NCBI GenBank assembly: GCA_947561585.1
Contig: CANNZV010000120.1
Span: forward strand, 434,001 to 498,000
From: Caprella mutica
Lineage: Eukaryota; Arthropoda; Malacostraca; Amphipoda; Caprellidae
Length of the DNA stretch: 64,000 nt
Reading direction: 5' to 3'
Shown here piece after piece: positions 1 through 12,300 of the stretch. Positions within the stretch are counted from its first letter, which is position 1, and each line of letters opens with the position of its first letter. Under the pieces are notes generated by a model. It saw nothing but the letters and a program-made list of their open reading frames with translations. It did not search any database and was not told the origin of the DNA. Both the position numbers and the translations under genes were made by a program.

Positions 1-1963
1 ATCACAAGAAAGAAGAAGTCACTGGTTAGTTGAATTTTATAGTTCTTCCTAGGAGGTTGGTTTTTAAAATTTGATGTAACGAATTGATGCTTAAGCTTTT
101 AGAAAATACCCGAACACTCTTTTTATATTATTTATATCAACGAGGCTAATGTTTCTTATCATTTTGCTGCAAACCCATTAAATTTTAACATCATATACCT
201 ATTCAATATTATATGCTTTTAAAGATTTTTGTAATCAAAACTCTACAATAGCCGTTTTACTTAATACTTCTAATTTTCAGTTTTTGAATATTAACTAGGT
301 AGGTAACAACAATCCAGTATTAAATATCCGTGTAAAGGTATAAAATATGAGAAACTTGTTATAAAAACGTTTATAAACTTCAGGAAACAATTTACAGCCA
401 AATTAGAAATCAAAACAAAGAGTGTACAATCTTTTTCTTCAGCGTCAGGTTAGTGTTTCGTACAATTGTTGCACAACTTTAAAGCATATACAAATATCAT
501 ACTGAACCTAATTTTATGCGGTTTGCAGAATAATGATCCTAGACCTTAGTTTTATAATATTATGTAATAAACTCATTTTTCCCCAGAGTCTGGATAGGAC
601 TTTTAAAACAGTTCCAAGTATCATAGCATTCAGGGACGTAATATTGCTATCTACACATCACAAATGTTCTAAGTCAATGTTTTCGTATGAATACAATGAG
701 TTGTAAATACAATGAGTTGTAAATACAATGAGTTGTAAATACAATGTAAATGTAAGAACAGTAATAAACTAATAACAATGAATGCGCTTCTTCTTCCTTC
801 TTTGAGAATATATCGAATTTATAATATTGTATTTTCAGAGAGAATTATAGCTTGTATTTTATGCAGTTACACAAGAAAATAATAAAGATGAAATTCAATA
901 ACTTAAAGTTAATTGATTTCAATCAATACAATTATTATATATTGAATTTAAAGATATAGCAAACAATGTCGAAAATGATGAAGTAGAATTGAAATTAAAT
1001 TAAAAACAATTCAGTACCAGTGTAGTGGTATCATTTGTGCTATCTAGTCACTAAAACTAAAATAAATTCTAAGATTGAACCCAAAGGTTCGAATCAGAAA
1101 TAAATGTAGTGGTCAAATCATTTCTTGAATCTGACTAAGTTGAACAAACAAGATTTGACTAATTTTCCAATTGATGAAGCGTAGTAAAATATATGTAAAA
1201 GAGCTAAGTTTATAGCATTGCAAAGAATGGAGACATCAGAGCTTTACCTGTCTAATTAGCTGGCTAAAGTTGTAGCGATATATCACGTCAGGCCTCTAAC
1301 TCTGTTCTTTGATTCATGGCTCTCTAATATAGGCTACCGCCTGAATTTATGGCCAAAGTGACACCTGTACGGCTATCAAACGGAGAAATGCGACACTACG
1401 CCGAGAATGAATCATAATGTGATTCATGTTCTGAATATCCTTATTGTTCATCTTTCACGTCAATTAAGTTCTTTTAGTGTTAAATTTATCCTTCACGGTG
1501 ACTGTTATTCTCAGGATAAAAACTGTTTCTTTTTACTCTTCAGAGGAGATATTCCATCAGTGGAAAGCACACCTCTAGCGCATATTTATTCGAAAAGAAA
1601 GAAACCTCTTTCTGTTTCAATATGTGACACAAATATTCTATCGTCTCCCTCACAGTAAATTGATTCTTCGTTTCGCCAGACAATATTGAATCATTTTTAT
1701 ACGAACAATATTTGTATTTGCCGTTGTGAAATAGAATGGAAGTAAAATGCCTATATTATATTATCATTCATGCATAGTTCTATGTAACCCAAGCAAGCAG
1801 AGTAGAAGTTTTATAGTGTTTATTCGTTATCACCAAAGTCACTTCAATATATCACAGCGAGAAGAAATAACAGTTCATTTTTACACAGAGATAAAACACT
1901 GCATGCACGATAAAAAAACAATATGTTGGAAACACGGAAAGTATTACACTGTATAGTCTCGAA
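1..1963. other. Intron 20 interior, no gene seen
   Basis: AT-rich sequence downstream of exon 20. I found no exon of the plexin Rho-binding domain or second GAP half on the minus strand. It holds a short 16-bp direct repeat (about 690-745, 3-4 copies with AATACAATGAGTTGTA) and a possible tRNA-like relic at about 1020-1096. Short open frames at 1407-1658 and 1747-1956 have no recognisable content. Confidence 0.5.
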
Positions 1964-3203
1964 CACTAGTAACTACCACTAGTGTCTAGTCTCTACCACT
2001 AGTGTCTAGTCTCTACCACTAGTGTCTAGTCTCTACCACTAGTGTCTAGTCTCTACCACTAGTGACTAGTCTCTACCACTAGTGTCTAGTCTCTACCACT
2101 AGTGTCTAGTCTCTACCACTAGTGTCTAGTCTCTACCACTAGTGTCTAGTCTCTACCACTAGTGACTAGTCTCTACCACTAGTGTCTAGTCTCTACCACT
2201 AGTGTCTAGTCTCTACCACTAGTGACTAGTCTCTACCACTAGTGTCTAGTCTCTACCACTAGTGTCTAGTCTCTACCACTAGTGTCTAGTCTCTACCACT
2301 AGTGACTAGTCTCTACCACTAGTGTCTAGTCTCTACCACTAGTGTCTAGTCTCTACCACTAGTGTCTAGTCTCTACCACTAGTGTCTAGTCTCTACCACT
2401 AGTGTCTAGTCTCTACCACTAGTGTCTAGTCTCTACCACTAGTGTCTAGTCTCTACCACTAGTGCCTAGTCTTTACCACTAGTGTCTAGTCTCTACCACT
2501 AGTGTCTAGTCTCTACCACTAGTGTCTAGTCTCTACCACTAGTGACTAGTCTCTACCACTAGTGTCTAGTCTCTACCACTAGTGTCTAGTCTCTACCACT
2601 AGTGCCTAGTCTCTACCACTAGTGTCTAGTCTCTACCACTAGTGACTAGTCTCTACCACTAGTGTCTAGTCTCTACCACTAGTGTCTAGTCTCTACCACT
2701 AGTGTCTAGTCTCTACCACTAGTGTCTAGTCTCTACCACTAGTGTCTAGTCTCTACCACTAGTGTCTAGTCTCTACCACTAGTGTCTAGTCTCTACTACT
2801 AGTGTCTAGTTTCTACCACTAGTCACTACCACTAGTGTCTAGTTTCTACCACTAGTATCTAGTCTCTACGACTAGTGTCTAGTCACAACCACTAGTGTCT
2901 AGTTTCTACCACTAGTATCTAGTCTCTACGACTAGTGTCTAGTCACAACCACTAGTGTCTAGTCTCTACCACTAGTGTCTAGTCTCTACCACTAGTGTCT
3001 AGTCTCTACTACTAGTGTCTAGTATCTACCACTAGTCACTACAACTAGTGTCTAGTTTCTACCACTAGCATCTAGTTTCTACGACTAGTGTCTAGTCTCT
3101 ACCACTAGTGTCTAGTTTCTACCACTAGTATCTACCACTAGTCACTACCACTAGTGTCTAGTCACAACCACTAGTGTCTAGTATCTACCACTAGTAACTA
3201 GTA
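1964..3203. repeat. 20-bp minisatellite, about 62 copies
   Basis: Unit contains CTACCACTAGTGTCTAGT. Copies at 1964-2818 are nearly identical; those at 2818-3203, next to exon 20, are shuffled and diverged, with units lost or shortened. The array stops 5 bp from the exon 20 donor. Each unit includes the palindrome ACTAGT. Confidence 0.97.
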
Positions 3204-3208
3204 CTCAC

Positions 3209-3355
3209 CACAGGAGAGTGCGATATCTGTTCCCGTAGCAGTCTTTCTTCCGATAGACAGTAGCGTGCGTCGTGAGTGACAAAGTCTACGGGTCCTTTCT
3301 CCACTTGGTGTTTGAGTGCCTTGTACAGCAGGAAGATAGCAGGACCAGCCTCGTC
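3209..3355 (-). CDS. PlexB: PlexB exon 20 (last in window): end of GAP segment 1
   Basis: 49 codons, phase 0 both ends, residues 1576-1624: [20 protein letters not shown] and [16 protein letters not shown]. This is the stretch just before the Rho-GTPase-binding domain. Acceptor CCCTAAG|GAC, donor CCTGTG|GTGAGT. A 5.9-kb intron separates it from exon 19 and the gene runs on past base 1. Confidence 0.93.
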
Positions 3356-6300
3356 CTTAGGGGGAAACAGTTAGAGGGTATGAAGAGAAATTAATAGTAA
3401 CATTATCGCCCCTAATGTAGTAACATAAGAAAATATAAATTTATCTTTCTAATCCTTTTAACGCGGCATCCTCGTTCTTTATAGTTGTATCCTAATTTCG
3501 TAAGGACGTTTACGGAGTGATGAATGAGTCAGTGTGGAATTTACAAGAAGCTTCTGATGCATAATATATAACTAACTATGTAGTGTGGATCCATATGCAA
3601 TGGCTGAATCACAACCTTTAATATGCAGTGATTAATGGGCTAATAAATCTAGCGGTATTTATCAACTAAATTGTGAAAGCAATAGATCCCCAAAATGATT
3701 GCAGTGGAACATACTACCTATGGTACTCGTACTGAGAGTGTACCATCACCTATAGAAGTTCTGGGCACATCTACCATCAGTCTAATAAGTTCTGGGCACA
3801 TCTACCATCAGTCTAATAAGTTCTGGGCACATCTACCATCAGTCAAATAAGTTCTGGCCATATCTACCATCAGTCTAATAAGTTCTGGGCATATCTACCA
3901 TCAGTCTAATAAGTTCTGGGCATATCTACCATCAGTCAAATAAGTTCTGGGCATAACTACCATCAGTAAAATAAGTTACGGTCATATCTACCATCAGTCA
4001 AAGAAGTTCTGGGCATATCTACCATCAGTCAAATAAGTTCTGGGCATATCTACCATCAGTCAAATAAGTTCTGGGCATATCTACCATCAGTCAAATAAGT
4101 TCTGGGCATATCTACCATCAGTCAAATAAGTTCTGGGCATATCTACCATCAGTCAAATAAGTTCTGGGCATATCTACCATCAGTCAAATAAGTTCTGGGC
4201 ATATCTACCATCAGTCAAATAAGTTCTGGGCATATCTACCATCAGTCAAATAAGTTCTGGGCATATCTACCATCAGTCAAATAAGTTCTGGGCATATCTA
4301 CCATCAGTCAAATAAGTTCTGGGCATATCTACCATCAGTCAAATAAGTTCTGGGCATAACTACCATCAGTCAAATAAGTTCTGGGCATATCTACCATCAG
4401 TCAAATAAGTTCTGGGCATATCTACCATCAGTCAAATAAGTTCTGGGCATATCTACCATCAGTCAAATAAGTTCTGGGCATATCTACCATCAGTCAAATA
4501 AGTTCTGGGCATATCTACCATCAGTCAAATAAGTTCTGGGCATATCTACCATCAGTCAAATAAGTTCTGGCCATATCTACCATCAGTTTAATAAGTTCTG
4601 GGCATATCTACCATCAGTCTAATAAGTTCTGGGCATATCTACCATCAGTCAAATAAGTTCTGGGCATAACTACCATCAGTCAAATAAGTTACGGTCATAT
4701 CTACCATCAGTCAAAGAAGTTCTGGGCATATCTACCATCAGTCAAATAAGTTCTGGGCATATCTACCATCAGTCAAATAAGTTTTGGGCATATCTACTAT
4801 CAGTCAAATAAGTTCTGGGCATATCTACCATCAGTCAAATAAGTTCTGGGCATATCTACCATCAGTCAAATAAGTTCTGGGCATATCTACCATCAGTCAA
4901 ATAAGTTCTGGGCATATCTACCATCAGTCAAATAAGTTCTGGGCATATCTACCATCAGTCAAATAAGTTCTGGGCATATCTACCATCAGTCAAATAAGTT
5001 CTGGGCATATCTACCATCAGTCAAATAAGTTCTGGGCATATCTACCATCAGTCAAATAAGTTCTGGGCATATCTACCATCAGTCAAATAAGTTCTGGGCA
5101 TATCTACCATCAGTCAAATAAGTTCTGGGCATAACTACCATCAGTCAAATAAGTTACGGTCATATCTACCATCAGTCAAAGAAGTTCTGGGCATATCTAC
5201 CATCAGTCAAATAAGTTCTGGGCATATCTACCATCAGTCAAATAAGTTCTGGTCATATCTACCATCAGTCAAATAAGTTCTGGGCATATCTACCATCAGT
5301 CAAATAAGTTCTGGTCATATCTACCATCAGTCAAATAAGTTCTGGGCATATCTACCATCAGGCAAATAAGTTCTGGGCATATCTACCATCAGTGAAATAA
5401 GTTCTGGGCATATCTACCATCAGTCAAATAAGTTCTGGTCATATCTACCATCAGTCAAATAAGTTCTGGGCATATCTACCATCAGTCAAATAAGTTCTGG
5501 GCATATCTACCATCAGTCAAATAAGTTCTGGTCATATCTACCATCAGTCAAATAATTTCTGGGCATATCTAACATCAGTCAAATAAGTTCTGGGTATATC
5601 TACCATCAGTTAAATAAGTTCTGGGCATATCTACCATCAGTCTAATAAGTTCTGGGCATATCTACCATCAGTCTAATAAGTTCTGGGCATATCTAACATC
5701 AGTCTAATAAGTTCTGTGTATATCTACCATCAGTCTAATAAGTTCTGTGTATATCTACCATCAGTCAAATAAGTTCTGTGTATATCTACCATCAGTCAAA
5801 TAAGTTCTGGGCATATCTACCATCAGTCTAATAAGTTCTGGGCATATCTACCATCAGTCTAATAAGTTCTGTGCATATCTTCCATCAGTCTAATAAGTTC
5901 TGGGCATATCTACCATCAGTCTAATAAGTTCTGGGCATATCTACCATCAGTCAAATAAGTTCTGGGCATATCTACCATCAGTCTAATAAGTTCTGGGCAT
6001 ATCTACCATCAGTCTAATAAGTTCTGGGCATATCTACCATCAGATAAATAAGTTCTGGGCATATCTACCATCAGTCTAATAAGTTCTGGGCATATCTACC
6101 ATCAGTCTAATAAGTTCTGGGCATATCTACCATCAGTCTAATACGTTCTGGGCATATCTATCAAAGATTTCATTTCTAGATCAGATAGACTAAGAACTTA
6201 TTTGTCAGACGGTACAGTGGCAATGAATCATATCTGTACCACACGCCATAACAGACCAAATAACCTGTGAGTGACTGGTAAGAATAGCACAGAGAGTACT

Positions 6301-9300
6301 TTAGTGAGTGACTGTAGTTCCTGTGACATCTTCATTGTGATCATGAATTAAAAGTAGCTGATACTGGACATAGAATTACTAGTACACTCACTGTACTTTA
6401 GTGTAAGTTATGTCGGTACATCATGCCGAGCAGTGATCAATAGTGTGTTTGGTAGTTAGTGGTGGTAATGGTGTGTGCTGGTAGTTAGTGGTGGTATTAG
6501 TCTATTCTGGTAGTTAGTGGTAGTAACGTGTGTATCTTGTAGTTAGTAAGTCTTCACACCGGATTGATATTTAAAGTTAATTATTTTAGGGCCATTGAAA
6601 TGCAGTAGTGTCATTTAACACATTTCCATTAGTTCAAAGATCGTAGTTGTCAGCAGGGAATATGTTACCGTTGTTTAAAATTATTTTTAAGAGGGTTAGT
6701 AAGTCTTCTCCAGAAATACCTTAGGGCATTTGTATTTTCGATTTCTCGAGATTCAGAGGTGAGAGATAATTAGATCTATAGGTTGAGAGAGTGTTGTATT
6801 ACTTAACAGTTTCCAAATGTGTTATTTCTTCTAAGGTAGAGATTAATGAGGACTGAGGAGCCTAGGAACATATCTGAATTTGTATTCATAATTTGTTCGA
6901 CCCTATTGACCGAGAGAAAGAGTGGAGACAACCTACAGGTGGTTTGAAGACCAATAGAAATGGAAGAAATGGAAGGAGGGCTGTCTTATTATCGGATATG
7001 GGTAAAGTTTTAAGAAGAATCCACCAGGTATGATGACAGGCTGTTCTACTCCTCTCCCTGGCTGTCTTTCACCCACACTCTGCCCAAGGGAGAGTCTTAA
7101 GAATGTTATAAGCATTCAGGCTCAGGCTGGAGGAAATCTTTTCCTAACTCTGAGCCTCGTTAGGAAACCATCTCAATACTTAGCCGATGAATATATCCAG
7201 CATAAATAGTGGTGGATAAATGCCAAATTGTGTAGTTTCAAGGGTCCACACCAGTGTCCCAACAACAGAGTTGGTATTCTTTACGGCAGAGTAAGAGTCT
7301 AGAAGAAGATAAGAAGAGGGAACCAAAAGAGCAGCCACTCAATGAGCAGTAGAAGTCTGAAGCTAGAGCCCCCATTCTAGTACTGTGGTTTAGACGATTC
7401 CTTCGTCAAAGCCAATTAGTAAAGCTCCAGACGGAGAAGAAAGCCAGTACAGGTACTTTAGTACTGTGGTCCAGTACATGTCCCGTCGCAAACTATTCAG
7501 CAGAAACCCACCCTTATGTTATTTGTGAAAAATAGAGCCTCAGCCTCCAAAGTCTGACCCTTGTTTTAAGTTGAACTGCTCCATAGGTATACCATTGATT
7601 AATTGAATTTATTATGACAATGTTAGTATAGGATTTACTATTCTTGAACCTTTGCCTGATATATTATTTAATTATAATACAAATAATGTGAACTATGACT
7701 GTGTTTTTATTAACCTTGTATTTTGATACGATATTTGATTGATGCTATTTAATGAAGTGAAGGAATTAATGATTATTATTGACAAGTAGCTACTGTAAAC
7801 AGCAAATTAAACATCATTGTCCCTAGGGAGAATCGTTACCCTCGTAATAAAATGGCCGCTGGGAAGTAATCAACAACAATGCTACAAAATGAAATATATT
7901 AACAATTGGAAAATATTTTGAATGTCAATAATTGGATAGATTCAAGAAAATATTAAAGAAAACACCCCGGGTAAACCCCCATCATATTTATGTAATATTG
8001 CAGCGTGAAGTAGAGTCATTATCAAATGAATTGCTGTGTGATATTGATTGGTAAACTACACAGTAGCTTATAATAAAATCGATTGTAACAGCTATCTATT
8101 TTAAGACTATTTATACCTATCTAACATAATCATAATTTACCATAAATCTTTTCCTCAAATTGTTGTTTAGTTTAATTATCATAAGTTAATTCGAATTGGT
8201 GTAGTTTCAATCGAAATGTTTCATTCGTATTTTTACCATTTTGTTTTTGTATATTAATTAATCGCTAATCTTAGGTAGTTAATAGAGCGCATAACTTCAC
8301 CAGGCAAATTAATTCACAAATTTCTTCGTAGCAATAATAGCAGCAATCAACATAACCCTTTATCTTGCAACTTCAAAAGTAATCCAATTATAAAATGCAC
8401 CATCAGCAAATTGAAGCAGCTACCATTAAATGCTATCAGCAATTAATGGGAGAAGCTATCAGCAATTAAAGCAACCACAGCTGATAAACTCATAAAATGA
8501 TTATACAATGTAATGGCAGTAGACCAGTTATGGTGATATATTCAATAGATATAGAAATCCTTAGCTCTTTGATTAAGATTATATTTGATACAGTCTATGT
8601 TTAATTCTTTTCTAATCACATATATTAACCCTATATTGGTTCAAATTAAAATACCAAGGGAATGTAATATAAAAATACTGAAGACATCATACAACATTGA
8701 ATAATTATAGTCCTATAAAATGTTTTAATGCTTATTGTGGTGATTAGAACTAATCCCAAAGACTAACACCGTGTAACAGTTTTAACCCATTAGGTTAGTT
8801 TGGTAGTAAGTCCTATATGAAGGCCTTACACCCTCTGACTCTACAGTCTAACTGCTATGGCTAAGATTACGGGAATTAATCATCATTTTTTCTCATTAAC
8901 GATGCAAAGTTTCATGAACGAAGAAATATTTACCATTTGAGAGCCTCTTTCACTTATTATTGGTTTGTGTTGCTTCTTAAGTACTCCGCAATGGAAATTA
9001 TATCTTACAAATAATTCTCAACTTTCCTGAATTAAAATATAAATATATTTTTAGTTTCCTTTTATTCAATCTTAGGTTACTGGGTTACAAATATTAAAAG
9101 GTCATCGGGGAAAATAACTACAAAGCTAATAACCTTAGTGCTTAAAGGTCAAATCTCACCCTAAAACAATTCCAGAAGGTGACTACTAACCTAAATGTCA
9201 TTCGTCACCTTAATTCACGCCAAAGGTGACTACTAACCTTTAGGTAATTTATCACCTTAATTCACGACTAAAGATAACTACTAACCTTCAAGTAGCCGTA

Positions 9301-12300
9301 CATGCACAGTGCCAGCCAGTTGGTTAGCATCTTCTCCACCACAGTCTCCGTTCTCCGCAACATCAGCTGTGGGTGCTTAGTGGCCACATTCTTATCTATC
9401 AGTCTGATGAGCAGCAGGCGGAGTATTTCCGTCAGGTACTCCATGCGACCTGTCAGCACAACCACCAGCAGGGACGCAACGTTAGCTCTGACGGAAAGAA
9501 ATATAAACACCATTAGAGAGAATTAGAGTACATATTTTGAGTTATGAAGCCCTCGATTAATGAAGAACCTGAGTTATGAAATGAGCCTGAGTTATGAAAT
9601 AGTTTTCTATGTTTAAATTATAGAAAATGATTTACGTCAAGAATTGCGTTATAGTTATCCCTCAATGATCATAGTTTTCTATGTGCACATTTTCTAGTTA
9701 AGAGCCGTAAGGTATCGATTTTCAAAGACAAAAGTCACTCACTTGTCTCTGATGTTGAAGCTTTTTTGCGCCTCCAGAGTCTCGATGAAAGCCAGCAAGA
9801 AGTACCTGTTCGAAATGAGTTGTTCGAACTGAATCATGGCATTGCTCTCTCCTGGTGTACGACAACTGCTCATCTGGTACTGGAAACGTATCGTATGTTC
9901 AGAAAATGCATTGATTGAACCATATCAGCACACAGAAAATGAAGTAAATGAGGGAGAACCTAGCTCTCGAATGCCTAGCGACTTGATGCCAATTTACGGT
10001 TCAAATGTTCAAATATTCATTGTATATTATGTTTAATTTGATCTTATGTCATATTTACCTTCAATAACCTAATAACCTAATAAATCCTGGGCAATTTAAC
10101 CTAATAGGTAATCCCTGGATTACCTAAGAGAACCTATTATATAAATCATTGAACCTGAATTGCGTAAATGTTTTGACCTACTTTATCTGTATTTTTGTGA
10201 TTGGAAAACTGCGACCGCGTAAGACAGACCATTTTATCAGAAAATTTAGATTACTGAACTAATTTCATATATAAGTTGTTATATACTAGTTACCTTCGCA
10301 GATAGCGGAAGGTTATATTTTTGGTGGCATTTATTTTTTACAATATATATATTTCTTTTCTATGAACTTCAAGTATGAAAAATAGAAATTAAGGCCCCTT
10401 TCAGACGGCTGTTTTTCTCATGCCGCAGCAAAAAAAGGTGGCATAAGAAAAACGCCCGTGTGAAAGAAGCTTTAATGTCAAATTAACCTGGTGCAACACA
10501 CAAAATTATCGTCTAAGAACTAACCTTTGGGTCATTGAGGATTGGATGGTTTGTCACCCCTGGAAAGAAGACCTTCATGATGTAGGTTCTCAGGTCCCAG
10601 GTAGGTATGCCTGAGGACTGTAAGTCAGCCGTCAGGTCCGTCATGTCAGTCTGCAGTTCCGCAAAAGCTGAGAATGGTAAAAAGTAGTTAAGTATTAAGT
10701 TAGGTAAGACATTTGGTAAAAAATAAGGTAAGAAGTTTGGTAAGAAATAAGGTAAGAAGTTTGGTAAGAAATAAGGTAAGAAATACGGTAAGAAATAAGG
10801 TAAGAAGTTTGGTAAGAAATAAGGTAAGAAGTAAGGTAAGAAATAAGGTAAGAAATAAGGTAAGAAATTTGGTAAGAAATAAGGTAAGAAATAAGGTAAG
10901 AAGTTTGGTAAGAAGTTAGGTATGAAATTAGGTAAGAAGTTAGGTAAGAAGCTAGGTAAGAAGCTAGGTAAGAAGCTAGGTAAGAAATAAGGTAAGAAAT
11001 AAGGTACGAAATTAGGTAAGAAATAAGGTAAGAAGCTAGGTAAGAAATTAGGTAAAAAATTAGGTAAGAAATAAGGTAAGAAGTCAGGTATGAAATTAGG
11101 TAAGAAGCTAGGTAAGAAGTTAGGTAAGAAGCTAGGTAAGACGTTAGGTAAGAAGCTAGGTAAGAAGCTAGGTAAGAAGCTAGGTAAGAAGCTAGGTAAG
11201 AAGCTAGGTAAGAAGTTAGGTATGATATTAGGTAAGAAGTTAGGTAAGAAGCTAGATAAGAAGCTAGGTAAGAAGCTAGGTAAGAAGCTAGGTAAGAAGT
11301 TAGGTAAGAAGCTAGGTAAGAAGCTAGGTAAGAAGCTAGGTAAGAATCTAGGTAAGAAGTTAGGTAAGAAGCTAGGTAAGAAGCTAGGTAAGAAGTTAGG
11401 TAAGAAGCTAGGTAAGAAGCTAGGTAAGAAGTTAGGTAAGAAGTTAGGTAAGAAGCTAGGTAAGAAGTTAGGTAAGAAGTTAGGTAAGAAGCTAGGTAAG
11501 AAGCTAGGTAAGAAGCTAGGTAAGAAATAAGGTAAGAAATAAGGTACGAAATTAGGTAAGAAATAAGGTAAGAAGTTAGGTAAGAAATTAGGTAAAAAAT
11601 TAGGTAAGAAATAAGGTAAGAAGTCAGGTATGAAATTAGGTAAGAAGCTAGGTAAGAAGTTAGGTAAGAAGCTAGGTAAGACGTTAGGTAAGAAGCTAGG
11701 TAAGAAGCTAGGTAAGAAGCTAGGTAAGAAGCTAGGTAAGAAGCTAGGTAAGAAGTTAGGTATGATATTAGGTAAGAAGTTAGGTAAGAAGCTAGGTAAG
11801 AAGCTAGGTAAGAAGCTAGGTAAGAAGCTAGGTAAGAAGTTAGGTAAGAAGCTAGGTAAGAAGCTAGGTAAGAAGCTAGGTAAGAAGTTAGGTAAGAAGC
11901 TAGGTAAGAAGCTAGGTAAGAGGTTAGGTAAGAAGCTAGGTAAGAAGCTAGGTAAGAAGTTAGGTAAGAAGCTAGGTAAGAAGTTAGGTAAGAAGCTAGG
12001 TAAGAAGCTAGGTAAGAAGTTAGGTAAGAAGTTAGGTAAGAAGCTAGGTATGAAGTTAGGTAAGAAGCTAGGTAAGAAGCTAGGTAAGAAGCTAGGTAAG
12101 AAGTTAGGTAAGAAGCTAGGTAAGAAGTTAGGTAAGAAGTTAGGTAAGAAGCTAGGTAAGAAGTTAGGTAAGAAGTTAGGTAAGAAGCTAGGTAAGAAGT
12201 TAGGTAAGAAGTTAGGTAAGAAGCTAGGTAAGAAGTTAGGTAAGAAGTTAGGTAAGAAGCTAGGTAAGAAGTTAGGTAAGAAGTTAGGTAAGAAGCTAGG

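Noticed and set aside
1..3208. Remaining plexin exons (Rho-binding domain, GAP segment 2)
   Set aside because: Looked for on the minus strand; none of the expected motifs found, so they should lie beyond the window.
3740..6161. CRISPR-like regular repeat
   Set aside because: Units are directly head to tail with no unique spacers, and the host is a eukaryote.
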